Positions 17,651 to 26,623 of a stretch of 64,000 nt of DNA are shown piece by piece (positions within the stretch are counted from its first letter, which is position 1; each line of letters starts with the position of its first letter). A program made the translations under genes and the position numbers. The stretch is from Paenibacillus lactis (GTDB lineage Bacteria > Bacillota > Bacilli > Paenibacillales > Paenibacillaceae), in contig NZ_JAGGKI010000004.1 in assembly GCF_017873605.1 (NCBI RefSeq), positions 62,001 through 126,000 on the forward strand, written 5' to 3'. Below the pieces are notes generated by a model. That model was not told where the DNA came from and ran no database searches. It saw only the letters and a program-made list of their open reading frames with translations.

Positions 17651-19204
17651 TTAAGCCTGCTGGTTGGACCAGTCCTCGACGTTCCAGATTTTCGTGACCC
17701 AATCCTCGTAAAAGTCCGGCTCGTGGGAGACGAGCAGGATCGTTCCCTTATACTCCTTCAAAGCCCGCTTCAGCTCATCCTTTGCAGCTACGTCCAGGTG
17801 GTTTGTCGGTTCGTCAAACAATATCCAATTGCTTTCACGCATCAGCAGCTTGCACAAACGCACCTTGGCCTGCTCGCCGCCGCTGAGCGCCTTTAACGGA
17901 CGGGTAATATGCTCATTCTTCAGGCCGCAGCGCGCAAGATGGGCTCGTACCTCGTGCTGGTTCAAATGCGGGAACTCGTTCCAAACGTCATCGATCGGCG
18001 TCAAGTTGCCTGGGCGCACCTCCTGCTCGAAATATGCCGGATACAGGAAATCCCCTTGATACGTTTTGCCGCTGAAAGGCTCAAGCTTGCCCAAAATCGT
18101 TTTCAGCAGGGTCGATTTACCGACGCCGTTGCAGCCCACGATCGCAATTTTCTCTCCGCGCTCAATGGTCATGCTCATTTTTGGCAGCAGTGGGCGGTCA
18201 TAGCCAATCTCAAACTCGATTCCTTCGAATACGGTTTTGCCGCTGGCACGAGCTTCTTTGAAATTGAAGACCGGTTTGGCCGCTTCCTCCGGCCGGTCAA
18301 TCCGCTCAAGACGCTCAAGCTGCTTCTCCCGGCTTTTGGCCCGCCCTGAAGTGGAATACCGGGCTTTGTTCCGTTGTATGAAATCCTCTTGCTTCTTAAT
18401 AAACTCCTGCTGCTTCTCGTACGCATCGATATGCTGGTTCTTGTTAATATCCGCCATCTCGAGAAATTTCTCATAGTTGGCGGTATAACGGGTCAATTTA
18501 GCAAATTCCAAATGATAGATGACATCCACGACTTGATTCATAAATTCCGTATCGTGTGAAATCAGGATGAAAGCATAGGGATACTGCTTTAAATATTGCG
18601 TCAGCCACTCAATATGCTCCACATCCAAATAGTTCGTCGGCTCGTCTAACAGAAGCACATTCGGCTTCTCCAGCAATAGCTTCGCGAGCAGCACCTTCGT
18701 CCGCTGTCCGCCGCTCAGCGTCGCGACGTCGCGGTCGAGTCCAATGGCAGACAGGCCCAGTCCATTGGCCATCTCTTCTACCTTCACGTCCAGCAGATAA
18801 AAATCCCCCATATCCAGCTGCTCCTGAATCTCGCCCATTTGCTCAAGCAGCAGTTCAAGCTCCTCGGGAGAGGCATCAGCCATCTTGTTCGTAATTTCCA
18901 TCATTTCCTTCTCCAGCTCTAGCAGAGGAAGAAACGCATCCTTAAGAACATCACGCACGGTCTTGCCCGGCGTAAGCTTCGTATGCTGGTCCAGATAGCC
19001 GTAGCGCACCTTTGGCGTCCACTCTACCTTGCCGCTGTCCTTTAACAGCTGTCCGGTTAAAATATTCATCAATGTCGATTTGCCAACCCCGTTGGCTCCG
19101 ACAAGACCGACATGCTCTCCAGCCAGCAAGCGGAAGGACACATTTTTGAAAAGAGTCCTGTCCCCGAAGTTATGCGATACGTTCTCTACAGTCAATAAAC
19201 TCAT
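17651..19204 (-). CDS. ABC-F family ATPase (YkpA/YbiT-like)
   Basis: Soluble tandem ATP-binding-cassette protein of the translation-associated ABC-F family, without transmembrane segments. It has 517 residues from the ATG at 19204 (CAGGAG upstream). The first cassette has GANGVGKST near residue 35, LSGGQRTK and LLLDEPTNYLD. The interdomain linker (about 240-320) is highly charged and helical, as expected for the P-site tRNA interaction motif. The second cassette has GCNGVGKST near 352, LSGGEQAK and LFDEPTNHLD. Length and linker resemble YkpA/YbiT rather than the drug-resistance members (Vga, Lsa), so a housekeeping ribosome role is more likely. It lies just downstream of the Tad-like locus, but no functional link is visible. 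Confidence 0.92.
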   Translation of the reverse strand: MSLLTVENVSHNFGDRTLFKNVSFRLLAGEHVGLVGANGVGKSTLMNILTGQLLKDSGKVEWTPKVRYGYLDQHTKLTPGKTVRDVLKDAFLPLLELEKEMMEITNKMADASPEELELLLEQMGEIQEQLDMGDFYLLDVKVEEMANGLGLSAIGLDRDVATLSGGQRTKVLLAKLLLEKPNVLLLDEPTNYLDVEHIEWLTQYLKQYPYAFILISHDTEFMNQVVDVIYHLEFAKLTRYTANYEKFLEMADINKNQHIDAYEKQQEFIKKQEDFIQRNKARYSTSGRAKSREKQLERLERIDRPEEAAKPVFNFKEARASGKTVFEGIEFEIGYDRPLLPKMSMTIERGEKIAIVGCNGVGKSTLLKTILGKLEPFSGKTYQGDFLYPAYFEQEVRPGNLTPIDDVWNEFPHLNQHEVRAHLARCGLKNEHITRPLKALSGGEQAKVRLCKLLMRESNWILFDEPTNHLDVAAKDELKRALKEYKGTILLVSHEPDFYEDWVTKIWNVEDWSNQQA

Positions 19205-19318
19205 GGCTATAGTAACTCCTGTCTGTATAATATGAAATTCTTTCTTGGTAGTTAGCGAAAAGTACACAGTCAAGAATTTATTGTATCACACCAAGCCTCT
19301 CCCCTGAAACTACAACTT

Positions 19319-20317
19319 TCAGGGGGCCAGAACCCCCGGATTACGGCAGCTCCGCTCTCGATAACCTGCTGCGGCCGCCTCTTTCGGATGGGAAAACGTC
19401 TCTTCTACCTGGAAAGGAAACGAACAGTCATCCCGGAAATAATATTTCAGCCCCCGCTCGTCAACACCACCGAAATATACCGGGGACTTAACCAGTCTTG
19501 CCCCGCCAATTGCATAGTTGTTATAATAGCGATCCCCCAGCGGAATTCCCTGAACAAAGGCCAGCATGCCGACATCATCGATCGTATTCACCCACTCCTC
19601 CTGCGAGATGACGGGTAGCGTAAAGATGTAGGTCATGCCGTTGCGCAGAGCCGATTCATTATGACGCTGTATGTAATACGCCAGCCGATCCTGAACGGCG
19701 TTCACGATCGTGATTCGCCGAATATGTTCAAACGTCTCCTCATTCTGGAGCAGGGACACGCCCGATTGACCGGCCAATTCATGCCGCCACCCGGCGTACC
19801 AGCGGGAAGAGCTTGATTCATAGACGCGAACAAACGAATCCAAAGTGAACTGCACGCTATTGCCCTCGCCATCCGACCATGCATACGGCAGCTTCGGAGT
19901 CCATTGGTGGCGCATCTCCTCTTCACCGGTTGCATTGGTATAGCTCTGTAAGGCGTAGATGAAATACCCGTCATAGTCCAATACGACGAGAGCGGGGATA
20001 TACCACCATAGAGCAGCCTGTGACGCCGAATCGCCGTCTTCTATGCCCATATTCATGTACAATGTTTGGGCAAACGCCTTCATTGCCTGATCTTTATCTG
20101 CCCGCATGAATTTCTTCGAATCATAGGCTGCTTCGAAAGACTGGGTTTCGTTCCTGTTTAAATTTGTACTGCCGTCCTGCACAGCGGATCGCAGTGCGGC
20201 GGTATATTTCATTTCAACATAGCGGATATCCTCCAGGCTTTCGTAACGGAAGCCAAGGATGAGAAGAAGCGGAAAGAATATGGCTGTGAACACGATCGCC
20301 AGGTCAGTAATCTTCAT
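19319..20317 (-). CDS. Membrane-anchored protein of the Tad-like locus, function unknown
   Basis: Last gene of the Tad-like operon. It has 332 residues from the ATG at 20317 (GGAGG 11 nt upstream), overlapping the previous gene by 14 bp. A single N-terminal transmembrane segment (about residues 4-22, LAIVFTAIFFPLLLILGF) follows a very short cytoplasmic end; the rest is a predicted extracytoplasmic domain rich in aromatic residues, with two Cys near the C-terminus. There is no lipobox and no type IV prepilin site. I do not recognise the domain. Position and topology suggest a minor subunit or assembly factor of the machine. A hairpin (19301-19325) overlaps its stop codon but lacks a U-tract. 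Confidence 0.7.
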   Translation of the reverse strand: MKITDLAIVFTAIFFPLLLILGFRYESLEDIRYVEMKYTAALRSAVQDGSTNLNRNETQSFEAAYDSKKFMRADKDQAMKAFAQTLYMNMGIEDGDSASQAALWWYIPALVVLDYDGYFIYALQSYTNATGEEEMRHQWTPKLPYAWSDGEGNSVQFTLDSFVRVYESSSSRWYAGWRHELAGQSGVSLLQNEETFEHIRRITIVNAVQDRLAYYIQRHNESALRNGMTYIFTLPVISQEEWVNTIDDVGMLAFVQGIPLGDRYYNNYAIGGARLVKSPVYFGGVDERGLKYYFRDDCSFPFQVEETFSHPKEAAAAGYRERSCRNPGVLAP

Positions 20318-20858
20318 TAAGCACAAGCCCTCCGTAAGGAAAAACGATGGCTGCTTTTCCACTCGAATCCGTCCCGGTTAACGCATCCATGATCAGCATC
20401 CCCGGCGTTCTGTTTAGGCTCTGTACCCGGACTTGAAACAAGTCCCCGGCTGTCAGACGATACACCCGCCGTTCGTCATCCCTTGGCATATCCGTCTGCG
20501 GAAACAGATAGGCTGCGAGGTCTTCCTGATAGTAAGCATCATATACAACGACATACCGGTTAAGAAATGTGTCCGGGTCGGCGGGATCCGCATACTCCGG
20601 CTGGTATTTCTTATGGCGATGCTCCATCTGGACGTCATATTCATTGCCTGTCGCTGCAAGCTCTTGTAGAAAATCCTGATACATGGTCGGCGTGATATAC
20701 CCTTTCGTACGGACACTATCCACAAATTTGGTCACCGCCTGGTAAACGACGATCCGAGATAGGTCATCCTGCCTTCTGGCCAGCTCCCCTGCAGGGACGA
20801 TGTACAAAAGCAGCAGTGCGAGAAAAGCTGCAAACCATTTCGATACCGAGTTCGACAC
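20304..20858 (-). CDS. Single-span exported protein of the Tad-like locus
   Basis: 184 residues with a GTG start 6 bp after the previous gene's stop, GAGGTAGGG serving as the ribosome site. The N-terminus (MSNSVSKWFAAFLALLLLY) is one hydrophobic segment at about 8-23, followed by an extracytoplasmic domain containing many Tyr and charged residues and a C-terminal part with RVYRLTAGDLFQVRVQSL. That topology (short N-terminus, one helix, soluble domain) is that of pilin-like proteins. No glycine-plus-glutamate prepilin cleavage site is evident. It overlaps the next gene. Function unknown; a minor pilin-like role is an inference. Confidence 0.65.
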   Translation of the reverse strand: MSNSVSKWFAAFLALLLLYIVPAGELARRQDDLSRIVVYQAVTKFVDSVRTKGYITPTMYQDFLQELAATGNEYDVQMEHRHKKYQPEYADPADPDTFLNRYVVVYDAYYQEDLAAYLFPQTDMPRDDERRVYRLTAGDLFQVRVQSLNRTPGMLIMDALTGTDSSGKAAIVFPYGGLVLNEDY

Positions 20859-20864
20859 TTCGCC

Positions 20865-21260
20865 CTACCTCACTTTAACAAACCGAATTAAGTCCACCGC
20901 CCCGTTGCTTTCCCGGTGGTAGTCCGCCGCATAACGGCCATCCAAATCGATAACCGAGAGATCCATCGATTCGAGCTCGGTCCCTGGAGCGAACCGCAAC
21001 CCGTCTATAACCGCTTCAAGCTGCCCTGACTGTACTTCGCGAAGCGTAAACAGCACCTCACTGCCCGTAAAATATGGTTCAATTGATTCAGATACGGCTG
21101 AAAACGAAGATACCCCGACATTTTGCTCCTCCGTCATCGCGGCTGCCGCCGTCAATCCGGAGTCAAGTACGGACAGCATGGTCATGGCATACAAGCAGGC
21201 GCTCAAAAAAAGACCCAGCCCGGCTGCGAGCTCTATCGCACGGATCGTTTGCTCGCGCAA
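20865..21260 (-). CDS. Small pilin-like or TadE-like protein
   Basis: 131 residues using a TTG at 21260 (GAGG 9 nt upstream); an in-frame GTG at 21269 overlaps the ribosome site. The charged start MREQTIRAIELAAG leads into one long hydrophobic helix (about 10-32, rich in Ala, Leu and Gly), then a soluble beta-rich domain. The shape resembles TadE/TadF-type minor pseudopilins, but similarity is only structural in appearance. It lies between the 152-residue pilin candidate and the 184-residue protein with gaps under 25 bp, so it is surely co-transcribed. Confidence 0.6.
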   Translation of the reverse strand: MREQTIRAIELAAGLGLFLSACLYAMTMLSVLDSGLTAAAAMTEEQNVGVSSFSAVSESIEPYFTGSEVLFTLREVQSGQLEAVIDGLRFAPGTELESMDLSVIDLDGRYAADYHRESNGAVDLIRFVKVR

Positions 21261-21282
21261 TCCTATCACCCTCTATCCCAAT

Positions 21283-21741
21283 CTACTGAATAAATTTGAT
21301 CCCCCGGATCACGTTGGAATCATCCTTTACGATACTCGCCTGAAACTTCCCGCTTGGATTTACATACTCCGCGCTCTTCTCGTTCATGGTCAAGCTGATA
21401 TTGCCCTGCCTCGAATCCGGATTCAGAATCATCCCGCTGTTATCCAGCACATTCCCGTACCATTGTCCCGCTCTATTCTTGCCAGTAGCGATAAATATGC
21501 CGAATTGATCTTTATCCTTATACTTGCGCAGCGCGTTTGTCACTTGCGAGCCGCTAATCGTCGTGCCGTCATATACGGTGAATGCGGCTTGCGACAGCTC
21601 GGTCTGAATGTCCGAGAAGTTGTTTTGCGCCGTTTTGGTAGCTTCTTGTGCAGAAATAAACAGGATGACTACGATCGTGATCAAGGCAATGGTCAGAAAA
21701 ATTCCGGCAGCGACTTTTAAAGCAGACGAAGCGTTATTCAT
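21283..21741 (-). CDS. Candidate major pilin-like subunit of the Tad-like locus
   Basis: 152 residues with a clean AGGAGAATCAA-ATG start. The order is a 9-residue polar start with one Lys, a strongly hydrophobic helix (about 10-31, VAAGIFLTIALITIVVILFI), an Ala/Gln/Thr-rich amphipathic extension, then a compact domain rich in Gly, Asn, Ser and Thr. Helix-plus-soluble-head architecture fits a type IV-like pilin. A classic prepilin cleavage motif is not visible: E33 lies after, not at, position +5 of a Gly. Proteins like this may be annotated as ABC transporter permease, which the single helix does not support. It sits directly after the TadB-TadC platform gene. Confidence 0.6.
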   Translation of the reverse strand: MNNASSALKVAAGIFLTIALITIVVILFISAQEATKTAQNNFSDIQTELSQAAFTVYDGTTISGSQVTNALRKYKDKDQFGIFIATGKNRAGQWYGNVLDNSGMILNPDSRQGNISLTMNEKSAEYVNPSGKFQASIVKDDSNVIRGIKFIQ

Positions 21742-21818
21742 TTGATTCTCCTCATTTCTTTACATATTTTTATACTTTTGTTGAGACAGCCATTTGCGAG
21801 CTCCGTTCCATCCCTCGT

Positions 21819-23891
21819 TCAAAGCCGTTGAATCTGTTCATAATAAACTTCCATCTGGGTGAAGCTCATCCCGATTAATGGAATGACGAGATACATAAAG
21901 ATCAGAGCATACATCGGGGTAAAACCGATCATCCTTGCCCATGCAGCCTTGGTGTCGATCATGGCCTCATATTGCTGCTTGCGCTGCTCAAAGCTGAAGA
22001 TCATCTCCCCCTCAAGATCATCAAACACGTCTTTGATCGGCACTTTGTCCATGGCGAGCAGAAGCTTGTCCACCAATCGTTGAAATTCGGGAAACCATAC
22101 GTCCTCCTTCAACTCCTCCAGCGCCATCTGGGCACCATGCTCATAATGAAGCAGGCATTTCTGGATCGGAACCTTAAATATGACAGCAAAACGGTTGATC
22201 CATTCGAGGATTCCTTCAACCGAGATACGCTCCATTCCGCGAAGGATCGAAATAACCGTCTGGAATTGATATACTTCATGCCGCATCTCCATATTGCGCA
22301 CTTTGCGGTGAAAATACAGCAGCCACAGCGGCGAGCAATAGGCGAGCCAGCCCAAGCACAGTGAAAACAGCAGCTCCCACCATCTTAGATACTCTCCTTC
22401 ATATCGGCTAATCTTGGACAATATGCGCTTCACCGCGGCATCCATCTGCTCTGCGGATAATCCCGTATGTCCGGATTGGCTGATCCCATTCCGTACTTGT
22501 TCAGGGGTCGCATCAGGAGACATGCCTATCCTTCTCATCACGTTCCGATCCTGTTCTGCTGTCTTCTCTGCTTGAACGCGCTCCACTTCGTTCATCTGAC
22601 CAAACAAAGATGGATGGGGAGGGACCGGGGTATAGAGCAAATGATGCCTTGCTTGCACATGCAGACCAATGGCCAAGCTCAACGATAGGATGAAAACCAT
22701 AAAGAACAGCATCAATCTCCTCACATACAGCCATTCGAATTTGATTCGCGCATTGCTTTCCTTCAATAAGCGCAGCTGGCGGTGAAAGATGCTTGTCCCG
22801 ATTCCCGGGGCCGCCATGCGGACAAGGGCTCTGACAATAGGAACTCGATATAACCGCTCCTCCCAGGAAGGGCGTTCCAATCCGGCACGATAGTCCGTCT
22901 CCCGGTGCTGCTGAAGCTTCTGGAGCAGGATATAGGAAATTACGATAATGACGTAAATGGATATCTTCGTCACAAAGCCGAGCTTGCTCATATAAAATTC
23001 ATCCATGGAGGGGAAGCTGCTTCTCGCCCAACGTTCAATCGGCTTGGTAAAAAAAACCGGTGCCAGGGCAATAACATGCAATCCCTTCATCAGGTAGTCG
23101 AGCTTATCCCTTCTCAAGATATCGAGCTGAATTTCCTTGGACAATCCGCTCAATCCCTGCAAATAGATCGAGCCTTGTTTTCGTGCCTGATCTCCGAACT
23201 CCATCACAAGATGGGAGATCCCGGCAAATGCTTTCAGATACCGGTTCGGAGCAATTTCATAATAACGCTCAAGCGCGTCGTCAGGATCTTGCGATACTAG
23301 AGCATTGTAGATCCGGTTGGCATGCAGGGAGATTTCATGCCCGGCGCTCTCAGCCGCTTCGTACAGTGCCTCTTCTACCATGCCGTGCTGCTGGTAATGA
23401 TGGCGGACGACAGAAAACAATTCGACGGCCTGTCCTAACAGTTTCCGTTCAAGCCTTAGGATAAACATTTCAACCAGCATATTGCTGATAACGACCGCAG
23501 CCATCAAGACAATGACGATAAAGCTCCAATCCGGACGGCTCCATATAAGCAGCAGCGCCGTCAAACCGATCGTTCCTGTAATTGCCAAGGTCAGCTTCAT
23601 GGTCTCGTAGCGAAGTGCAATTTCATCATATGGATGGATAAGGACGATCCGCTGCCGGATGCGCTGGATGTAAGATTTGATGAACGGCAATTTTATCCCG
23701 TATTGATAGGCAAGCTGTGCCCACTGCCGATACAACTCGCGCAGCGTTTTGCCTTCGCCCTTGCTTGTATTGGAAGGGCCAATCTGTGATCGCCGCTTAC
23801 TGCGGCTGATCCAAGCCGATATCCCAAAAGCAATTGCGAAGCAGGCCAGCGACAGCAAGAACACAATCATCAAAATAGGTTTAAGTGCCAA
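21819..23891 (-). CDS. Fused TadB-TadC-like inner-membrane platform protein
   Basis: About 690 residues, roughly twice a TadB or TadC, with two T2SSF-like halves. Hydrophobic segments are at about residues 4-26, 96-140 (two), 280-300 and 325-345 in the first half, and 395-420, 520-545 and 655-680 in the second. Each half has a helical cytoplasmic domain; the second begins YQFQTVISILRGMERISVEGILEW. In Tad systems separate TadB and TadC form the platform on which the CpaF ATPase acts; here one chain seems to do both. The TTG at 23891 overlaps the ATPase stop by 11 bp and has GGGGGGAG nearby; the ATG seven codons later is an alternative start. Confidence 0.75.
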   Translation of the reverse strand: MALKPILMIVFLLSLACFAIAFGISAWISRSKRRSQIGPSNTSKGEGKTLRELYRQWAQLAYQYGIKLPFIKSYIQRIRQRIVLIHPYDEIALRYETMKLTLAITGTIGLTALLLIWSRPDWSFIVIVLMAAVVISNMLVEMFILRLERKLLGQAVELFSVVRHHYQQHGMVEEALYEAAESAGHEISLHANRIYNALVSQDPDDALERYYEIAPNRYLKAFAGISHLVMEFGDQARKQGSIYLQGLSGLSKEIQLDILRRDKLDYLMKGLHVIALAPVFFTKPIERWARSSFPSMDEFYMSKLGFVTKISIYVIIVISYILLQKLQQHRETDYRAGLERPSWEERLYRVPIVRALVRMAAPGIGTSIFHRQLRLLKESNARIKFEWLYVRRLMLFFMVFILSLSLAIGLHVQARHHLLYTPVPPHPSLFGQMNEVERVQAEKTAEQDRNVMRRIGMSPDATPEQVRNGISQSGHTGLSAEQMDAAVKRILSKISRYEGEYLRWWELLFSLCLGWLAYCSPLWLLYFHRKVRNMEMRHEVYQFQTVISILRGMERISVEGILEWINRFAVIFKVPIQKCLLHYEHGAQMALEELKEDVWFPEFQRLVDKLLLAMDKVPIKDVFDDLEGEMIFSFEQRKQQYEAMIDTKAAWARMIGFTPMYALIFMYLVIPLIGMSFTQMEVYYEQIQRL

Positions 23892-25767
23892 CTGACTCCC
23901 CCCAACCTGCCGCAAGGAACGCTCTGAACCGGCTTGCATCCTCCGACTGCATCTGCTCGGTCATTTCGCGAATGCTGCGATCCGTCAAGCGCGCAGCTGG
24001 TACGTAAGCCCCGTTTTGATACTCGATCACGTTGCGCGATATATAACAAGCCCCCGCATCATCAAGCTGAAGCTCAGGTTCCGGCTGACCTTCCATCGTT
24101 TCCTGTTCGATATCGAGGGAAGCGGTGAGGCGACCGCTACGATGAATCCCCCGATCCAGAGGAATGCACTCGGTAATCCGTTCGATATATCGATTGCCGA
24201 AAGCATCGCGCTTAAGATGAATATCAAAGTTTATGACACCGGCAACTTGTTCCTCAGCAATTCGTTCCTGCCTAAACACCCCGCTCTTCAATAGCGAGTT
24301 GCGAAGAGATTGAACCAGGTCTTTGAAAGTCTTGGCATGATGGGTAAATACGGTGAATAGGCTGGCTACCTGCGACATCTGGATCATCCATGCCGCAACC
24401 TCATCACTGGCGACTTCCCCCAGGATATTGACCGTTCCGTCCGTTTTTTTCTGGAGATCAAGACCTGCTTGCCCGGTTATATGCTCCGTTTCCCTAAAGC
24501 TGAGAATGTTCCGTCTGCTGTAAATTTTGCGCAAATGAAGCTCAAATGCCATCTCTTGAACCCGAAGGGTGTAGGTAGCATAGATATGCCCAACCATTGC
24601 CATTAGAAGGGTCGTTTTGCCGGAGCCTTGCGCACCTGTAATCGCTGTGATCCGGCTTCCCTTCATTAAATATTGAAGCAGTCCGACCGCGAGCTCCGAC
24701 CCGTCTCCTGTTATCAGCTGATCCAGCGAGGCTTTGGGCAGATCGAATTTACGGACAAAAAAAGCCCACGATTCTGCAAAAGGAGGTCTAACCACCACAA
24801 CCCTCGATCCGTCCTTCATTTCGTTCACCTTATACCCGCTTGCCTCCGATAATTGGCCGGGATGGTTATATTTATAAATATTTTGGCAGACCCGTTTCAG
24901 CTCCAACATGCTCCCGAAAGACAGGAAGGATAAATGCAAGGAAATCCCGCGGTAGAACACCCAGACGCTTTCACAGCCGGTGGCCTGCTGTTCCTGTTCC
25001 AAGTTCCCCCTCCCCCATCCGAACCCATCGTGCCCGTAAGGAAATGCTTCCATACGGCTGTCTTCGAGTACGCCGCTGACCCCTCCGCTGACCCCGTCTA
25101 TGCGCTGGTCCCGGAGTTCATCGATGACGGAAAAGCCCTTATACTCCTGGTAAATACGCTGCACCACAATGTCCAGCTTCTCCTGAAACCGAAGCGGGCG
25201 CTGCTCCGACTCATAGATATAGGCAATATCATCGGCTGTGACGGCATAGACACTGTCGTTGCCATAGCCAGGCAATACACGCGGGCGTGCAAGATCATAG
25301 GTCTCGAGCAGCATGGACAAAGCGTCCTGCCCATGATTCTGTTTATACAAATACAGGATAATCTCAAACTGGTCCTGCGGAGTTAGGATGGCTGGGTGCT
25401 CAAAAGGGATTGCCTGATCGATATTGGTTTCGTTCACGCCCAGATTGTTCACGAGCAGCTCCTTCATGAAATCCTTCACGTAGGCTTTATCCAGCACGTC
25501 CCCGGTTACGCATCCCTTAAGCGCCCGCCGCAGCTCGCTTCGCTTATTCAACCTCCGGCGGTATTCCTCCTCATGCAAGCCCAGGTCGGATAATTGACTG
25601 TGGGTCAGCTGATGGAGCGTTTCTTTCACGAATGCTGTCATCGCCGGTATAGAGTATGGATCGGTGTCATGGACTACCGCTGAAGGAGCCCCTTTTCTCT
25701 CCAGATACCGCAAATAGACCAGCAGCAGCAAAAATAGGAGGATAACGATGATCCACACCATATTCAT
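23881..25767 (-). CDS. CpaF/TadA-like secretion ATPase with an N-terminal membrane anchor
   Basis: Motor ATPase of the type II/IV secretion superfamily, expected to power assembly of the fibre. It has 628 residues from the ATG at 25767. Unlike ordinary soluble CpaF, it begins with a strong transmembrane helix (VWIIVILLFLLLLVYLRYLE, about residues 4-23). A 340-residue N-terminal domain follows, then the ATPase core: Walker A GAQGSGKTTL near residue 379, arginine-containing FRETEHITGQ, a Walker B-like ILGEVASDEVA, and a histidine box FTHHAKT. The Walker A lysine is intact, so it is probably active. It starts 4 bp after the TadZ-like gene, and its 3' end overlaps the platform gene. Confidence 0.82.
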   Translation of the reverse strand: MNMVWIIVILLFLLLLVYLRYLERKGAPSAVVHDTDPYSIPAMTAFVKETLHQLTHSQLSDLGLHEEEYRRRLNKRSELRRALKGCVTGDVLDKAYVKDFMKELLVNNLGVNETNIDQAIPFEHPAILTPQDQFEIILYLYKQNHGQDALSMLLETYDLARPRVLPGYGNDSVYAVTADDIAYIYESEQRPLRFQEKLDIVVQRIYQEYKGFSVIDELRDQRIDGVSGGVSGVLEDSRMEAFPYGHDGFGWGRGNLEQEQQATGCESVWVFYRGISLHLSFLSFGSMLELKRVCQNIYKYNHPGQLSEASGYKVNEMKDGSRVVVVRPPFAESWAFFVRKFDLPKASLDQLITGDGSELAVGLLQYLMKGSRITAITGAQGSGKTTLLMAMVGHIYATYTLRVQEMAFELHLRKIYSRRNILSFRETEHITGQAGLDLQKKTDGTVNILGEVASDEVAAWMIQMSQVASLFTVFTHHAKTFKDLVQSLRNSLLKSGVFRQERIAEEQVAGVINFDIHLKRDAFGNRYIERITECIPLDRGIHRSGRLTASLDIEQETMEGQPEPELQLDDAGACYISRNVIEYQNGAYVPAARLTDRSIREMTEQMQSEDASRFRAFLAAGWGESVGT

Positions 25768-25771
25768 CGCG

Positions 25772-26623
25772 CTACCCAAGAGCATGCATAGCCCTCGCTT
25801 TCGCCGGAACGGCTGGGAGTCCGCACTCCTCCGCAATCCCTTGTGCCAATCCCTGCATGGCCAAGTACAGTGAATTCCATCTTTTTCGTCCGTATCCTCC
25901 GCGGCTGCGCTGCATGTACATTAATACGTTTCTCGTATTCCACGCATCCGTCATTCCGGAGCAGTAAGGCACCCCAGCCGCATATCCTTTCAGGCCAAAA
26001 CGCCGCTTGATATTCTGCAAGGTTGCACTGCATTCCCGGTCATATCGGCCGATGCTGTAGAAGCAAGGCTTCTCCTTAACTTCATCCGGCAATCCTCCCT
26101 TGGAAAGAACCGTCTCCAATAGATGCAGGTTCTGATTCATACCGATGACAACAAGGTCGGCGGCATTTAAGATTGCCCGGTCGGCAGCGCCTGGAGCACC
26201 ATTGCCTGCGTCGGCTACCGTAACATCATGGCTATGCCGGGATGCCTCCAGAACCCTCGACATCAAGGTAGCCCCCTGCTCATTCGCACTTAAGTCTGTC
26301 CTCAATACCCGGGACCCACCCAGCAGATCCAGACGCCCGGCGATAAGCGGAACCGAATAATTACGAACATTTTCCGGATTCAGTCTGCCGCTTGTGCTAA
26401 GACGCTCCAGAGCATCCATGCCGTTATCGTGGAACGAAAGCGCATTGTCCATCATTTCCTTACGATCGGAAAATGCCAACTCGACCCGTTCGCCGGCATG
26501 TCCGCCATGGGTCAGCAGGACTCGCGTCTGATATTCCATTGCTAGCACGATTGGCAGCGCGGCGGCCAGCATTGTGCTCCCGGTACCGCCATTCAACGGA
26601 CTCCAAACAGCAACTAGACTCAT
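25772..26623 (-). CDS. TadZ/CpaE-like ParA-family protein with a degenerate P-loop
   Basis: 283 residues from the ATG at 26623 (GGAGAGGAG upstream), overlapping the preceding gene by ATGA. The N-terminus VAVWSPLNGGTGSTMLAAALPIVLA is shaped like the ParA/MinD deviant Walker A (KGGVGKT) but with Asn and Ser in place of both lysines. Later it has VTVADAGNG (like the Walker A' or B Asp region) and ADLVVIGMNQN. TadZ/CpaE proteins localise Tad pili to cell sites and often have atypical Walker motifs, so this fits; nucleotide hydrolysis is doubtful. It lies immediately before the CpaF-like ATPase. Confidence 0.75.
   Translation of the reverse strand: MSLVAVWSPLNGGTGSTMLAAALPIVLAMEYQTRVLLTHGGHAGERVELAFSDRKEMMDNALSFHDNGMDALERLSTSGRLNPENVRNYSVPLIAGRLDLLGGSRVLRTDLSANEQGATLMSRVLEASRHSHDVTVADAGNGAPGAADRAILNAADLVVIGMNQNLHLLETVLSKGGLPDEVKEKPCFYSIGRYDRECSATLQNIKRRFGLKGYAAGVPYCSGMTDAWNTRNVLMYMQRSRGGYGRKRWNSLYLAMQGLAQGIAEECGLPAVPAKARAMHALG

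Noticed and set aside
17382-17702. A 106-codon minus-strand ORF overlapping the end of the ABC-F gene
   Set aside because: It overlaps a real gene and runs through its terminator; no ribosome site or motif.
19301-19325. A terminator for the Tad-like operon overlapping its last stop codon
   Set aside because: The stem is good (CCCCTGAAA with TTTCAGGGG) but no T-run follows on the minus strand.
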